From NCBI GenBank assembly GCA_007922225.1, contig ML679961.1:9791433-9855432 (forward strand): DNA of 64,000 nt, read 5' to 3'. The notes beneath the pieces were generated by a model that was given only the letters and a program-made list of their open reading frames with translations, searched no databases and was not told the origin of the DNA. Both the position numbers and the translations under genes were made by a program. This DNA comes from Emydura subglobosa. Its lineage: Eukaryota > Chordata > Testudines > Chelidae. Positions 1 through 11,175 of this stretch are shown here, piece by piece (the stretch's first letter is position 1; each line of letters begins with the position of its first letter).

Positions 1-729
1 TGTCTGAGGTTTTATTGTAGCATGCATCACTGCAGTATCTAAGTCCTGAACAAATTTAGATCTGGATGATGTTGTCCATAGAAGACTTTGTTGTGGATTT
101 TGCCCTTTGCTTCTTTCAGGTTTTAGGAAGTTCTGCTGGGTTTTTGTCCCTTCCCTTCCCTCTCCCCCTTGTCTTTTGTTGTAGTGAGAAGTACTTGGTG
201 AACAGGTGAGTCTTGCTTCATGCTCTGAAGATGGCTAGGTTTGGTTTAGTCTTATCTTCTTCAGGAGCTTGTTCCACAGGTAAGGGCCCTTGAGTGAGAA
301 TGCTCTGTCTTCTGCTCTCATGAGCTTTGTCCTATGTTTTGATATCTGAATTGCTCCAGAAAAGCACAGCTGTCTCAGATGAGAAATGGTCTCTGGTCTA
401 GCTGGGACCTGGTCCCCTGATGACCTTGCAGTTTAACACCAAGTTTATGGAGGGAGGGATGTTCTGTTCTCAGTGATTTATCTTGCCGAAGTGTAGGGCC
501 ACTGTGATCTGCCCAAGATGTCTCCTAGTACTACATTTTTCAAATGCCCCACGACACCGGCTTTTGCACCATTGGACATTTATCCCAGTGCATTCCAAGG
601 TATCCAGATAAGAACAATGTTTGACTAAGCTTGTTAAGTTTCTGGAGGGGAGGTATGATGGGACAGCCTAATTTGGCAATTAAGTGATCTTTGACTACTA
701 GCATTAAATATGCCCAATGGCCTGTGATG
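1..729. other. Unclassified, probably old interspersed repeat
   Basis: No gene is seen. The text resembles dispersed turtle repeat sequence that runs into the CR1-like end at 730-906, but I cannot place it in a family. Interrupted short frames only. Confidence 0.3.
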
Positions 730-906
730 GGATGTTAGATGGGGTGGGTTCGGAGTTACTACCGAGAATTCTGATTTGAGGACTTCTATAACTCAGTCAT
801 AGGTGTATTGCAGGAGCGGGTGGGTGAGGTTCTGTGGCCTGCGTTGTGCAGAAGGTCAGACTAGGTGATCATAATCGTCCCGTCTGACCTTTGGGTCTAT
901 GAATTA
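730..906 (+). repeat. CR1-like LINE 3' end
   Basis: The stretch contains the phrase GGTCAGACTAGGTGATCAT followed by a second, partly inverted GTCTGACCTTTGG and ends in TCTATGAATT. This layout is typical of the 3' end of CR1-group LINEs in turtles. The copy is 5' truncated and has no coding part. Confidence 0.5.
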
Positions 907-979
907 AAGTGACTGTTCCATTTGATTTAGCTCTAGATTTGCCCCCTGCATGGTATTTGGGTCAGATTCTGAACTAGAT

Positions 980-1548
980 CATAGTTTCTCAACCTGTGGT
1001 ATGTGTACCTCTGGGGGTACGCCAGGCACAGGCAGGGGGTACCCGGGAAAAACTGAGTGAAGGGGAGGCGGGCGGCAGCTTCTGACTTCTGGGGCAGCCA
1101 CCCACGCCCCAGCTTGAAGACAGGCAGCAGCCGCCTGCCCACATCCCTGGGTCCCAGCCGGCGTGGAAGCCTCCTCTGACCCAGCTCGGATTGGGTGACA
1201 GTCGCACACCTCCCGGGCTGGCAGGCAGGTGGCAGCCCCTCTCCCTGGCTCAAAGCCCAGTGCCCAGAAAACTTGTCAATTTCACTGCTCTAGCTGATCA
1301 GTGAAATTGACAACTATGACAGCCCCAGATTTCACCGGTTACCCTCTTTTCCTGTCTCTCTCTCACACCTTCCTTCCCTGTCTCTCTCTCACCCCTTCCT
1401 CCTCTCAAATGTACTCAGCCTTTCTTCCAACATAGGGCTCACATTAGTCTGTAAATATAAAACCCTGTGGAATATTGCGTGTTGGGGTACTCATTACAAT
1501 TTTCAGAAGTTAGGGGGCACTTGCTCCTTAAAAGGTTGAGAAACACTG
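980..1548. mobile_element. Non-autonomous hAT-type element
   Basis: The ends are inverted copies: CATAGTTTCTCAACC on the left and GGTTGAGAAACACTG on the right. Flanking 8-mers AACTAGAT (972-979) and GTCTAGAT (1549-1556) agree at 6 of 8 positions, as expected for an aged hAT target duplication. The inside is GC-rich (1040-1260) and holds a 15-bp perfect hairpin at 1273-1313. No transposase frame is present; open frames on the minus strand at 933-1253 are by-products of the GC-rich text. Confidence 0.75.
1273..1313. repeat. Perfect 15-bp inverted repeat inside the hAT element
   Basis: Arms 1273-1287 (TTGTCAATTTCACTG) and 1299-1313 are exact reverse complements with an 11-base loop. Confidence 0.85.
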
Positions 1549-1784
1549 GTCTAGATCACGGGCTAGACTCTGAGGGCAGAAGGTGGCCACAGATCTCTCT
1601 ATCTCTCTATTTTAAAAAAACTACATTTCAGACTGCTGATTTCAATAGTTATTGGCCCTAGCGCTGCGTCCCTAAGGAATTAAAGAAATGACAGAAGCCA
1701 TTAATGACATAAACTACAAATAATTTCTTTTAGAATCATGAAGTCACACGGTAGTAAGTAAGAACTGAACTGTGCCCATTAGAT

Positions 1785-1880
1785 CTGATTCTGATCTCAC
1801 TTGCACCAGCGTTCATCAAGAGTAATTCCTCTAACTTCAATGAAATCACACTGGTGTAGAACTGGAGTGAGATCAGAAGT
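1785..1880. repeat. Palindromic amniote MITE-like repeat
   Basis: Left text CTGATTCTGATCTCAC is mirrored on the right by GGAGTGAGATCAGAAG, with a CTTCAATGAAAT centre. The same family recurs at 2043-2120 and 7840-7925. Such palindromes are common in turtles and archosaurs; origin is not resolved here. Confidence 0.5.
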
Positions 1881-2042
1881 GGACCCATTGTCCTTAGCTT
1901 TCTTGGGCCCATAATGACGATAAGGGGAGAGCTCACCATTCGTTGATGACAACAACATCCAACAGCTATTATGCTCTTCTCCCATGCTTGCTGATGCAAT
2001 CTCCGGCGCATAAGCAAGGTAGTAATCAAAACAGATCTCAGG

Positions 2043-2120
2043 CCTGATTCTGATCACATCGGTTTTAAAGCGGTGTAACTCCCTTGCCTTCATTGGAGCT
2101 ACTGCTGATTGGCACCAGTG
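2043..2120. repeat. Second copy of the palindromic repeat
   Basis: Begins CCTGATTCTGATCACATC and has the same TGTAACTCCCTTGCCTTCA core as the neighbour at 1785. It is more decayed on the right arm. Confidence 0.4.
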
Positions 2121-2404
2121 GGAGGACAGAAATTGGCCCATATTGGCTTCTATGGCATGAAAAATATAAGAAATGAAAATCGATGTTTGCCTAATGGAAA
2201 GGTACAAGATCATCGGGGAAAGAGAACTCTTATTTTCCGGCTTCTCTTCAAAGGTATTGCATAGAATGGAGAGTCGGATCAAACAAAGAGTTCACTACTT
2301 GATTACATTGCCCTTAAACATCTTCTGACCAATCCCCTCATCTCATAGCAAACAATAAGGGAGACAATGGACGTACAAGCCATCTGTCTTTTACAGGTCC
2401 CTCA

Positions 2405-2633
2405 GGCCTCATCTACACTAGAAAATTAGGTGGGCTTAGCTATGTTGCTTCAGGGGGTGAAAAATCCACACCGCTGAGCGATGTAGTTAAGTCTATCTAA
2501 ATCTCTGTGCAGACAGTGCTAGGTTGAGGGAAGAATCCTTCCATTGACCTAACTTCCACCTCTCAGGGAGGGGGAGTATCTCTGCTGACAGGAGGCAGCT
2601 GTGCCGCTGTAATTCTTCAGTGTAGACGAGGCC
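2405..2633. mobile_element. Harbinger-type MITE
   Basis: Inverted ends GGCCTCATCTACACT and AGTGTAGACGAGGCC are flanked by 3-bp repeats TCA (2402-2404 and 2634-2636). The ends match those of the 4.5-kb Harbinger element at 15587-20077, which could have supplied the transposase. Non-coding. Confidence 0.75.
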
Positions 2634-2769
2634 TCAGATTGAAGAGCGACACTGAACCTATACTTGGCCAAATAAAGAGTGATGAATTTCACCTCCCTTT
2701 CCTGTTTGCGAGTGGCCAAGAGACAAAGAGATCAGACCAAAGCCTTCTCTCTTTTGCTTGACAGGTATC

Positions 2770-2900
2770 TACTTGTACTGGCTCTGTCATGCCTTCCAAG
2801 GCCTGAAGAAGAGCTCTGTGTAGCTTGGAAGTTTGTCTCTCTCACCAAGAGAAGTCGGTCCAGTAAAAGATGTTCCCTCATCCACCTTGTCTCTCTAATG
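2770..2900 (+). mobile_element. Penelope-like element, 3' end only
   Basis: The text around 2850-2895 (AGAAGTCGGTCCAGTAAAAG and CACCTTGTCTCTCTAA) matches the end of the larger Penelope-like fragment at 4690-5565. It appears inverted at 58225-58335. No coding part remains. Confidence 0.5.
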
Positions 2901-4384
2901 TTTTTAAGAGAACAGTCTCACATTGGGGGCGGTATGGAGGGGAAAAAAGTACATCAGTCCATTTTCATTTGTCTTTAAACATCACCTTTAAGAGCAGGTC
3001 CATAAAAAGTCTTTCCAACAGCACACTCACCTGCAAACTTGAAACAGCTGTCATTGGCTGACAGCCTCAGGGCAAGACCTTGTTACCTAGCAATTAATGG
3101 GCGCTACAGGCTTTTATAGGAGAACCGGTTCATGCGTTTCACAAACACGTCCCATGCCTTAGGCCAGAAGTATTCTTTCTGTGCCGAATTCTGTAAAATA
3201 AGTTTTTATATAATTTTCTTGTCAAATGATCTGTCTGAATCTAATTGTCTTTGACCGAAGTGAGTGTGAACCAAAGCAGTCTAGTGCTGATCCTTTTCTT
3301 AATGTTTGGGGTAGAGCTCTTTAAAACAGATACAGTATTAATTGCACCTCATTGTACTTTGAACTTGCTGCTACAGTGAAACACTGATAATTGAATCTTA
3401 TCTGGAAAAGAAATGCAGTGATTATAATTCTCTGTGCCTTTTGCTATTATTTTGGTAAAGAAAAAGGTAGAAGGGTCTTATGCAAATCATATAAAAGAGG
3501 TGGAGAAGTAGAATATAGGTTGGTTTTCCATAGAATGTAGTATTTTATTCTATGATAGAAGACTAGTGCAATAATAAAGGCTAACAAAATTGCAGGAGTC
3601 CTTTATATTTTAGCAGATAATTCAGCTCTTTTTTTGTGACAGAACATTGTAGAAACAGCCAATTTTTTGTATATAGTAAACAATGTTCTATCTTTCTTTT
3701 GAAGTTATCTCATTTGCTTTTTCCAATCCATTGGTACTATCCCACTTATCTGTGACTTTTCAGAAATAATTCAGGGATCTGATCAGTTTGGCCACACACC
3801 CACTCACATTTGCTCACCTCCTTAACTTTACTCAGGAACGCAGTCCATTTCCAGTAGGCAAACTCACTGGAACGCAAGTACGCTTCATGCATGTGTAAAT
3901 GTGTGCAGAAAAATTAAGGACCAAGTGTGTGCAGGGATTGGTCCTGAGTTAGCCATTTCCTGGAACAAGATGTATGTTACCGAGATCCATTAATTTCTAT
4001 ATAGTCACATTAGTAAGTATGGTTTTATCCACTGTTATTGATAGCTGGGTTTTTTGTTACAGCTTTAATTATCCCTAATTACCCATACTCTTGGTTTTTG
4101 GTTGTTCTTTTTTTTTTTTTTTTAATTTGTGAAGATGGATTGTAAAAGGAGTTCAGTATCTCAGGCATTTTAATCATTATATTTCAGCCCAACCCTCACC
4201 TAACAGACGTGTTTTTTTCTTACAACAGCAATATTTTTCTCTTTGACATTTGTAAAGCACTTCCTTATTGCCTTTAGCCCTTTGGGTAACATCTACTCAG
4301 TTTGCTTTCTTTCTGCCTTTATATTTTCCCTTCACACCTTAACTGATTCTTAACACTTTTTGCCCCACGCCTCCCGAAGAACTA
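2901..4384. other. AT-rich DNA without recognised gene
   Basis: No supported coding frame or structured RNA is seen. There is a poly-T run near 4109-4123. The rest is ordinary AT-rich intergenic sequence. Confidence 0.5.
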
Positions 4385-4690
4385 TCGGTACTAACCATCT
4401 GTGTAGGGCAGTTGCACCGAAGGGCCCATTGTGCTGGGCACTGCACACACAATAAGAGTCAGTCTCTGCCCCAGAGATCTTATTGTTTAATAGACAAGAC
4501 AGGCAAAGGATGGGAGAAAGAATGGGGAACAGAAGCACAGACAGAGATTTATACAAAGCCAATTTGTGGGTATGGCAGAGGAATTTTACCTAGATCTCCT
4601 GGATCCCAGTCAGTGGCTACTGTATTTTCTATTATATTTATGCAGCATCGTAGAGCATTACATACATTATTTAATAAAGCCTCACAACAA
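4385..4690 (-). repeat. Old L2-like or SINE-tail repeat, left part
   Basis: The words CCCATTGTGCTGGGCACTGC and AGTCTCTGCCCCAGAG are hallmarks of antisense L2-like 3' ends in reptiles. Text that resembles its continuation (GTGGGTAAACTGAGGCACAA) lies at 5566-5660, after the Penelope fragment, so the older repeat was probably split by that insertion. Confidence 0.5.
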
Positions 4691-5565
4691 CCCATACTTA
4701 ATGGGGACCCCCATCCTGAAAGATATCTTTCCTGAACACCCTCTTCTGGCCTTCAAACAACCTCCCAAACGTGCCAATCTCAAGCTCCCCACAAACCACG
4801 ACACACCAACTCAAAGCGGCACCAGGCCCTGCCAGAACAGATGCAAAACCTGCAGACATCTCTCCACTGCTTTGATGATCAACATCCCCATAACACACCT
4901 GTCAAGATCCATGGGTCCTGCAAATACCTATCACAACATACACTGTACCTCCTCCAGAGCACCAAATGCCCCGGTAGCGACGAGATGGATGAAACCAGAC
5001 AATCACTACGCTCTCGCATGAACTCGCACAGGAAAGCGATACAAGAAAAAAGAACACCCTGTCCCCTATGGGTGAACAACTGTCACAAAATGATCACTCC
5101 ACATCAGATCTCTCAGTCCTCATCCTCAAAGGAAACTGTAGGAGTGCGTGGCCTTCCCCCCTTGTCAGTCTCCAAGAGAGGCCATGCCCTCTCGCTGTTA
5201 CACCTATCAAGATCAAATGGGGCGGACACACTCGCTCGCTTCAGAAACCTTCACAGCACCTTCAAAAGGCGAGCCTGGGAACCTAAATCCCGACTTCTGC
5301 TAGACACCAAAAATCATGGGCTCAGCAGCAACACTGGTTTTATATCTCATTACAACAACCTGCAGCCCTTTGTCCTGTGACTGCAGCGGTGTTAATTGCC
5401 TACTTCACTTTAACCAGTCCCCGGCAATATCACAGTCTGTCCCACCTTGTGTTTAGCCGTGGTGCTCTCATTAACTTTTCCAGTTCTGGGAAATTCAAAA
5501 GTTCGTCTCTTCCACCAGCAGAAGTCAGTCCATTAAAAGATATTACATCACCCACCTTGTCTCTC
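4690..5565 (+). pseudogene. Penelope-like retroelement fragment (C-terminal part)
   Basis: This is a degraded copy of the 3' part of a Penelope-like retroelement. Translation of 4566-5021 gives a LLAFKQPP motif, then a cysteine cluster (CQNRCKTC) that normally precedes the GIY-YIG endonuclease. A shift to another frame (4841-5380) gives TRQSLRSRMNSHRKAI, the helix that carries the endonuclease arginine, and a C-terminal tail with SHYNNLQP before the stop at 5378-5380. The YIG part of the nuclease is not readable, and the reverse transcriptase lies outside the fragment. The 3' region continues to about 5565 with the AGTCCATTAAAAGATATT end. It cannot be active. The sequence is 5' truncated as is usual for such elements. 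Confidence 0.7.
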
Positions 5566-5660
5566 TAGCACCCCTGAGAGGCAGGTATGTGCTACTGACA
5601 ACATTACAGGTGGGTAAACTGAGGCACAAAGCAGGTAAAGTAATTTTCTCAATGTATCAG

Positions 5661-7045
5661 AATGGCTGCACACAGACAACTGCCTGAGTAGGCATCCCAC
5701 ATGTAGCTGTGGATACAGTGCTAAATCTTCATCTGATCCATGATGGCATTAAGTCGAACACTAGCCAGGCTATTCCCTACGCTCTTCACAGTTACGCTTA
5801 CCTTGGATTTGTATAAATAGCGGAACAGGCTAAAAGGATATTTGCTGCACATTTCAGTAGACATTCATTACAACAAGAAGCACATCATTCCCACGATGCC
5901 TTGTTGGGATGGTGGTGACAGTGGTGGGCAGGGCCTAAGCATATTTTTTCTGGGCCCAGTACAAACTTGTAACACGGGCCCTCTCCACACCCAAATCACA
6001 ATCCCTCATCCCATACATACAATCTCATGAGCCATGAAAAAATTTTTCCTCATGGTAATGGGGGTTGCAGCCTGGGCCGGGCCCCGCAGGGCCTCCAGGC
6101 CCTGGTAAACTGGTACCCTTCCTCCTCTCCCCCCCCTTGTGGGGGCCCCGGTGGTGGGGCTAACTGGAACACAGTCAATTACCTTCTTATTCAAAGGCAA
6201 AAGTCAAAAGCTGAGCCAGCCTCATCGTTTACTTCAGAAATGGCTGGACTATGAAAGAAGATCTTGATTGTGTGTGTGTGTGTTTGTTGTTCCTGTCTGA
6301 TATTGATCTTATTGCTTTTCAGGTGAATTAGGACAGCGTGTTAGGAAGAAAGTAGAACATTCCCTGGTTAAAAATGCATATTTTGTGCAAAGGAAAATGT
6401 CTTCATGCCTTATGAAGACAAGCAATCATTACAAAGGGATTGCTTTAAATAAACAGGTGCTTATAGATTATATTACTCTTTTTCATATTACCACTGAGAT
6501 TGTGGAAAGTGAGTGGGAGAATAGTGATTTGAGCAATTTGTCATGTCACACAGAAGCAAAATATAATGACTACGCCACCAGAGAGAATTGTTAAGGGAGA
6601 CAGCATTTTTTTTTATGGTGCATTTGCTAATTTTCTTAGATTTAAAGGGACCCTTCTTTTTAAAAATTCTCCTCTTTTCACCATTATGAAAGGAGAGAAA
6701 GGAGAGAAAGGAGAAAAGGGAAAAATGTTTTGTGCAAAATTTCTTACCCCTGATCTTACTGTCACTCAGAGCAGTGTTCACAATATGTTCGTTCCCTTCG
6801 GCTCCCTCCATGGTCACCTTTAACAGTATCTGACCTAGGAGCAGCTAAATCAGCAGATCGGAAATCTGATTCCACTTCTACCACATTCCATTGCAAATGA
6901 CCCTTGGAACTGGTTTGCAATGCAAAAAAACTCAGTCAGCTAGATGGGATGCCTCTGAGTCAAAATAAACCGTAATTTAGATCAGCACGATATAGATGTA
7001 GGAAAGTATCGTCTGTGAGCGTGATGACAAGATTAAGGATTTTTT
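5661..7045. other. Intergenic DNA, no recognised gene
   Basis: Contains a GC-rich patch at about 6065-6160, a short TG run near 6269-6283 and a purine tract at 6689-6720. Open frames of 60-110 codons lack any recognisable domain. Confidence 0.45.
6689..6720. repeat. Short purine tandem repeat
   Basis: Four imperfect units of GGAGAAA/GGAGAGAAA in a row. Confidence 0.75.
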
Positions 7046-7049
7046 TGTC

Positions 7050-7150
7050 GAGAACGATAGGCCCAATCCAGCAAGGATTTATGCCCGTGAGTAATTTTGC
7101 TCATGTGAATAGTCCCACAGAAGCCAACGGGACTACTCACATTTACAATG
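7050..7150. repeat. Palindromic amniote repeat (second family)
   Basis: CCAATCCAGCAAGGATTTAT leads into GTGAATAGTCCC, and the right half holds the mirror GGGACTACTCAC. This is a well-known layout in reptile and bird DNA. Confidence 0.5.
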
Positions 7151-7839
7151 ATGCATGTATGTAAGAGTTTGCGGGACGGAGGCCTAGTCTTCTCATGGTC
7201 CAATGTGCTTGCTCACCATAAACTGGGCCTTATGGAAATCATATTTCATCTCGTTTTAGCTTCATTGATTGCAACTGGTCCTCCTCTCAACACAGTGAAA
7301 GTGTACAGTATACCCTTAAAAACCCTCTGCTTTGCAAAATACCTTTCACTGACATGATACAGAGATTGTGTAATGGACAGGATCTGGAAATGAAAAGCTA
7401 ATCTGCAGTTTGTTAAAAATACAATTTCAGTTTTTCCTGATGTTGCTAACATACCCTATAACGGATGCAGAATATTATTAGCTTTATCATCTGAATTCTG
7501 TCCTCTGGCTTTCCGGACTTCAGGACTATTACACACCAAACTTCATTTAACTGAAGATAAATTGTGTGTATATAGATGTATATTCACTGCGATAATGCAA
7601 CGTGTCATCCTGATTGTCTCAGCTTAATGATAAAAAACAGAACTAACTTCTAGGAGCGGGACTAGATACAAATGGTAAAATTCCTGATGCATTTGTACAT
7701 CAACATCTCATGATACTTTATCTTTCTATAACACATTTTTCTAGGTTTTATTTTTTTAATTGATGTCAAGAACTGTGTTTTTGACAAATGCTAGCTAAGA
7801 GGTGTGTAATATTTTTTTACAGTTGTCTGGGCTTGATTT

Positions 7840-7925
7840 TGATCTCTTCTGCCTGTGTAACTCAACAGACTTCGGTGAGATTACTCCTGATTTACCACAG
7901 CAGTTGAGATCAGAATCAGGGCCAG
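7840..7925. repeat. Third copy of the palindromic repeat seen at 1785
   Basis: TGTGTAACTCAACAGACTTC near the centre is followed by GAGATCAGAATCAGGGCC at the right end, matching the 1785 and 2043 copies. Confidence 0.5.
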
Positions 7926-8710
7926 CTGTCTCCACAGTGCTAATCTTTTTTTCTAGCAGGAATTGTAATAGCTTTTCATGTGCGATATGTTAATTATTAT
8001 GCAGTTCCTGCATTTTGGAAGAATGCATGCTTGTAACTCTTTCAAAAGCTTAATAAGAACAAATTAAACAAAGAAACAATCCTTTCTTCTGTCCATGAAA
8101 TGAGACTGAATCAGTGACGGGCTAGACCAGTGAAAATACTGGAGCATTTCTTCCTGGTGTTAGTAAGGATCTCATATATCACTTCTGAGTGTGTAATTTT
8201 TAACTAATGTATAATTAGCTCCCATGGCTTAGATCATGTTTTGACTAGTAGAGCCAAACTAAACACATGACTTGTTTCTATCTATGGATTCTCTGGCTTC
8301 CCGGGTCTAAAGACTCTTCCACTGTTTGTCATCAAAATGCCATGCTAAAATTATGCTGTTGATGCTTTGGGCCCCACTCAGTGTTTGAAAAGAGTTTGCC
8401 CCCCAAGTAGCAGGCTTGTATTGCTGACATGAAAGGGGTCTAATTTGGTCTTTGCATTTTTTTCCTCCCTACATTTGGAAGTATGTGTCAGCACTACAGG
8501 TGTTTAGTCATGCTGGCTGATCTATGGAGCAATAAAGCTCAAATGGTTCTTTCGCAGAGCTTCTCAATCTACGTAATGTTATCGTGTTCCTCTTCGACAA
8601 TGGTGCATGAGACATGATTTTAAAAGCACTCATTTCATTAGTAGCTTTTTCATGATGTCCTATATTGTGGGACAAGTGCATAATATAGTTTGATGAGGAC
8701 CAGAGGTTAC
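7926..8710. other. AT-rich intergenic DNA
   Basis: Nothing recognised: no domain-bearing frame, no RNA gene, no clear transposon end. Confidence 0.45.
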
Positions 8711-8870
8711 CATAGAATCACAGAATATTAGGTTTGGAAGGGACCTCATGAGGTCATCTAGTCCAATTTAGTCCTACGGGGGATGACTAGATGACCTACT
8801 GAGGTCCCTTCCAACCCCCTGCTCAAAGCAGGACCAACCCCAACTAAATCATAGAAGGCATACTAAATGA
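8711..8870 (-). repeat. CR1 LINE 3' end with internal fold-back
   Basis: On the minus strand this is the classic CR1 3' end: ATAGAATCACAGAATATTAG, then TTGGAAGGGACCTC and later CTGCTCAAAGCAGGACCAA. The order is disturbed. The segment 8734-8764 appears again in inverse orientation at 8785-8814, so the copy contains a 30-bp hairpin in place of a straight CR1 end. Confidence 0.75.
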
Positions 8871-8884
8871 CATGATATCCTTTT

Positions 8885-9114
8885 CTTTCTTAGACCATAG
8901 GAATCGCTATATCAGAACAAACCAGTGGACCATTTAATCTGGCACCCTATCTCTGGGTGGTCATTGCTGGATGTACGAGAGGCGAGCAGAAAGCTCCCAT
9001 AATCCTTCTGATTCTGCATCACTGTACTATGGGGGAATGTTCTTCTTGATTCCAGCCAGTGGTCAGCATACATCCTAAAAACTGGGACATTGTAGCCCTT
9101 ATAATGTTTGTTCT
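8885..9114. repeat. CR1-like reptile repeat, left half
   Basis: Begins with the phrase CATAGGAATCGCTATATCAG and continues to an AGTGGTCAGCATACATCC type text. A similar phrase occurs at 57025-57110. After the LTR at about 9115-9865 the old repeat seems to go on (GCAGTGAGTTCCACAGGTAA near 9931), so the LTR probably landed inside it. Confidence 0.45.
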
Positions 9115-9865
9115 AATGAATGTGAAAAAGGTAAAAATCTAAAAGAAATAAAATAGTTGTAGGTATAGAAAAGTAATATTTTTGCTATATGCATATATTA
9201 ACTTAGAAAGTTACTTAATCAGCTTCAAGCCTAAGAAATGCGTGAGAAAGAAAAGAAGGGGGGGCTAATAGATAAAGAAGCAGTTGAAGGCTGAACAGAC
9301 ATCAAGCGCCTGGATACAGATAAAGGGCAAACCATAAGATGTAGAAATCAACGTCTACCCCCCTTCCTGCTTTTGCTAAGGCTATGTGCCAACCTAGGTT
9401 AATTAACGGGCCCAGTAGTCGGGAGTTGTCTTCCTTGAAAGGAAAACCCTTGACTAAACAATCCCGTTAATCAAAGGTCAAAAAGGCACCTTAAAAGACG
9501 CATGCGTAATGAGGTGTTAGAATATTATCGCACACCCTGCATAGAAAATTGGTTCATTAGCATGAACATGGAATGACGTTTGTATGAAAAAGACAATGTA
9601 TGTAGTAGGCGGTCGTGAAAGGTGTAAACCTTTTAGTACCCAGCCAATGGGGAACGAAGGGAGGGATTCTTTCGGCCGGGATAGAAAATATATACTGCTG
9701 AATAATAAAGGAGGGGCGCGCTCCTTTCAGAACAGATTTTTATTCTGGAGTTGTGCCCAGCTTTGCAAACCTGTCAAAGAAATAAAAAAGTAGCTTCTTT
9801 TACTCTTTACCTGTATCCGATGTTCTTTATGGAACCTTTTTAGTCAAAGGTATTTCTTACAAATG
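9115..9865 (+). mobile_element. Solo LTR of an endogenous retrovirus-like element
   Basis: The block is laid out like a promoter-polyadenylation unit: a long upstream part, a TATA-like AAAATATATA at 9686-9694, and a polyadenylation signal AATAAA at 9781-9786 about 90 bases further, followed by a short downstream part. No gag, pol or env frame lies on either side, so it is read as a solo LTR left by recombination. It sits inside an older CR1-like repeat. The exact ends and target duplication could not be fixed. The class of virus is unknown. Confidence 0.6.
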
Positions 9866-10000
9866 TAACTGCAGAGGCTGTTCTATCTAATAATTTTTAA
9901 AACAACTATTTAATCACAATATTGTTTTGCAGCAGTGAGTTCCACAGGTAAGTGACGCTTTGTGGTAACAATACTTGTTCATGTTGTACTGTAGCTCAAA
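9866..10000. repeat. CR1-like reptile repeat, right half
   Basis: Text GTGAGTTCCACAGGTAAGTG is typical of the CR1 3' region and appears to continue the repeat interrupted at about 9114. Confidence 0.4.
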
Positions 10001-10548
10001 ACGTAGAAGGGGATGTGTGATCCTGACAGGGGCCTGGATTGTGCCTGCTAGGTCCATTCACAAAGGAGACCCCCGTGAGCCACGTCTAGGACATCAGCCC
10101 CAGTCCCAAACACAGCGGAGGGTCCTTTAACAGGCTGGGGATCCATCCATGGGGGAGGAGGAGGACCGAGGGAGGACGCATACCTTTATCCCCCTACCAC
10201 TCAAAGTGAATAAGTCTGAGCGTGCCGTGGCAGGGGCTGAGGGACAGCAGCATGGGATCCAGGAGCCAGCGTCCATGGGCCTGTCCTCCACGGGGATCCC
10301 AAGAGCCATGAGTTCTGGGTACTGAGCTATCTGTCTGTTGCCATTGAGGGTGGGGGCAGATTTCACGTACTCCCCCTGCCTTCCCTACCCCCTAACAAAT
10401 CACTTGGAGCAGAAAAAAGTTCTTTTCGACAGGAGGAGCTAATGTAGATCAGGGTTTTCCACAGGCAGTGCTGCTAACAGATTTTTTTTAACAGTGCAGC
10501 CATGTAAAGGCTGGGTAAGAGGCCCTGGTAGAAGAGGGATATTTAATT
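10001..10548. other. Intergenic DNA, nothing recognised
   Basis: Moderate GC, no domain-bearing frame. A minus-strand frame at 10127-10366 has no recognisable motif. Confidence 0.4.
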
Positions 10549-10556
10549 GCATAGCT

Positions 10557-10796
10557 CAGGGGTGGCCAAACTTACTGACCCGCTGAGCCACATACGACAA
10601 TCTTCAGAAGTTGGAGATCCGGGGTGCACCTGCCGGAGGTCGGGGTTAGGGGCTTCTGCCCTGCAGGGAGGGGAGGTCCTGGGGCATCCCCTCCCTGGGA
10701 GGTGGAGAATAGGGGGAGGTCATGGGGGCTCCAGGAGCTGCACTGTAACTATAAGAGAGCCGCATGCAGCTTGTGAGCCGTAGTTTGGCCACCCTG
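10557..10796. mobile_element. Non-autonomous hAT-type element
   Basis: Inverted ends CAGGGGTGGCCAAACT and AGTTTGGCCACCCTG. Flanking 8-mers GCATAGCT (10549-10556) and GCATAGTT (10797-10804) agree at 7 of 8 positions, a clear hAT target duplication. 240 bp, GC-rich, non-coding. Confidence 0.85.
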
Positions 10797-10823
10797 GCAT
10801 AGTTCCTGCAATGGCAAGAGCAG

Positions 10824-11175
10824 CAGTGTCCAACCTTTTCGTATGAGGGGCCACGTTATGATGATTTTTCCACTCAGGGGGCCAGTGAGCTCGAAGGGGA
10901 TGGGTAGGAAGGGGCTAGTCCTCCTCCTGGTTGGCTGAGGGGGAGCTGCTGCTGTGCCCTGCTGGCTTGGGGTTTAGGGGGGCTGCTGCTGCACCCCGCT
11001 GACTCAGGGCTGGAGGGGTTACTGCTACGTTCGGCCGGCTCGGGCAGAGGCGGTGCTCCCCGGCCAGCCGGCACGGGGCTGGAGGGGAAGGGCGGCTCCT
11101 TTGTCCCAGCGGGCGGGATAGCAGCCTTCAGCGGGCTGGACTGTGGCTCACGGGCCATGGGTTGGACAACCCAGG
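10824..11175. mobile_element. Probable hAT-derived element
   Basis: Left end CAGTGTCCAACC is mirrored by GGTTGGACAACCC near the right end. Interior is GC-rich with short imperfect repeats. The target duplication was not found, so the ends are approximate. A minus-strand proline-rich frame (10874-11158) is a by-product of the GC-rich text. Confidence 0.5.

Noticed and set aside
1797..2282. 161-codon frame on the minus strand
   Set aside because: Covers two palindromic repeats, with no domain or splice context.
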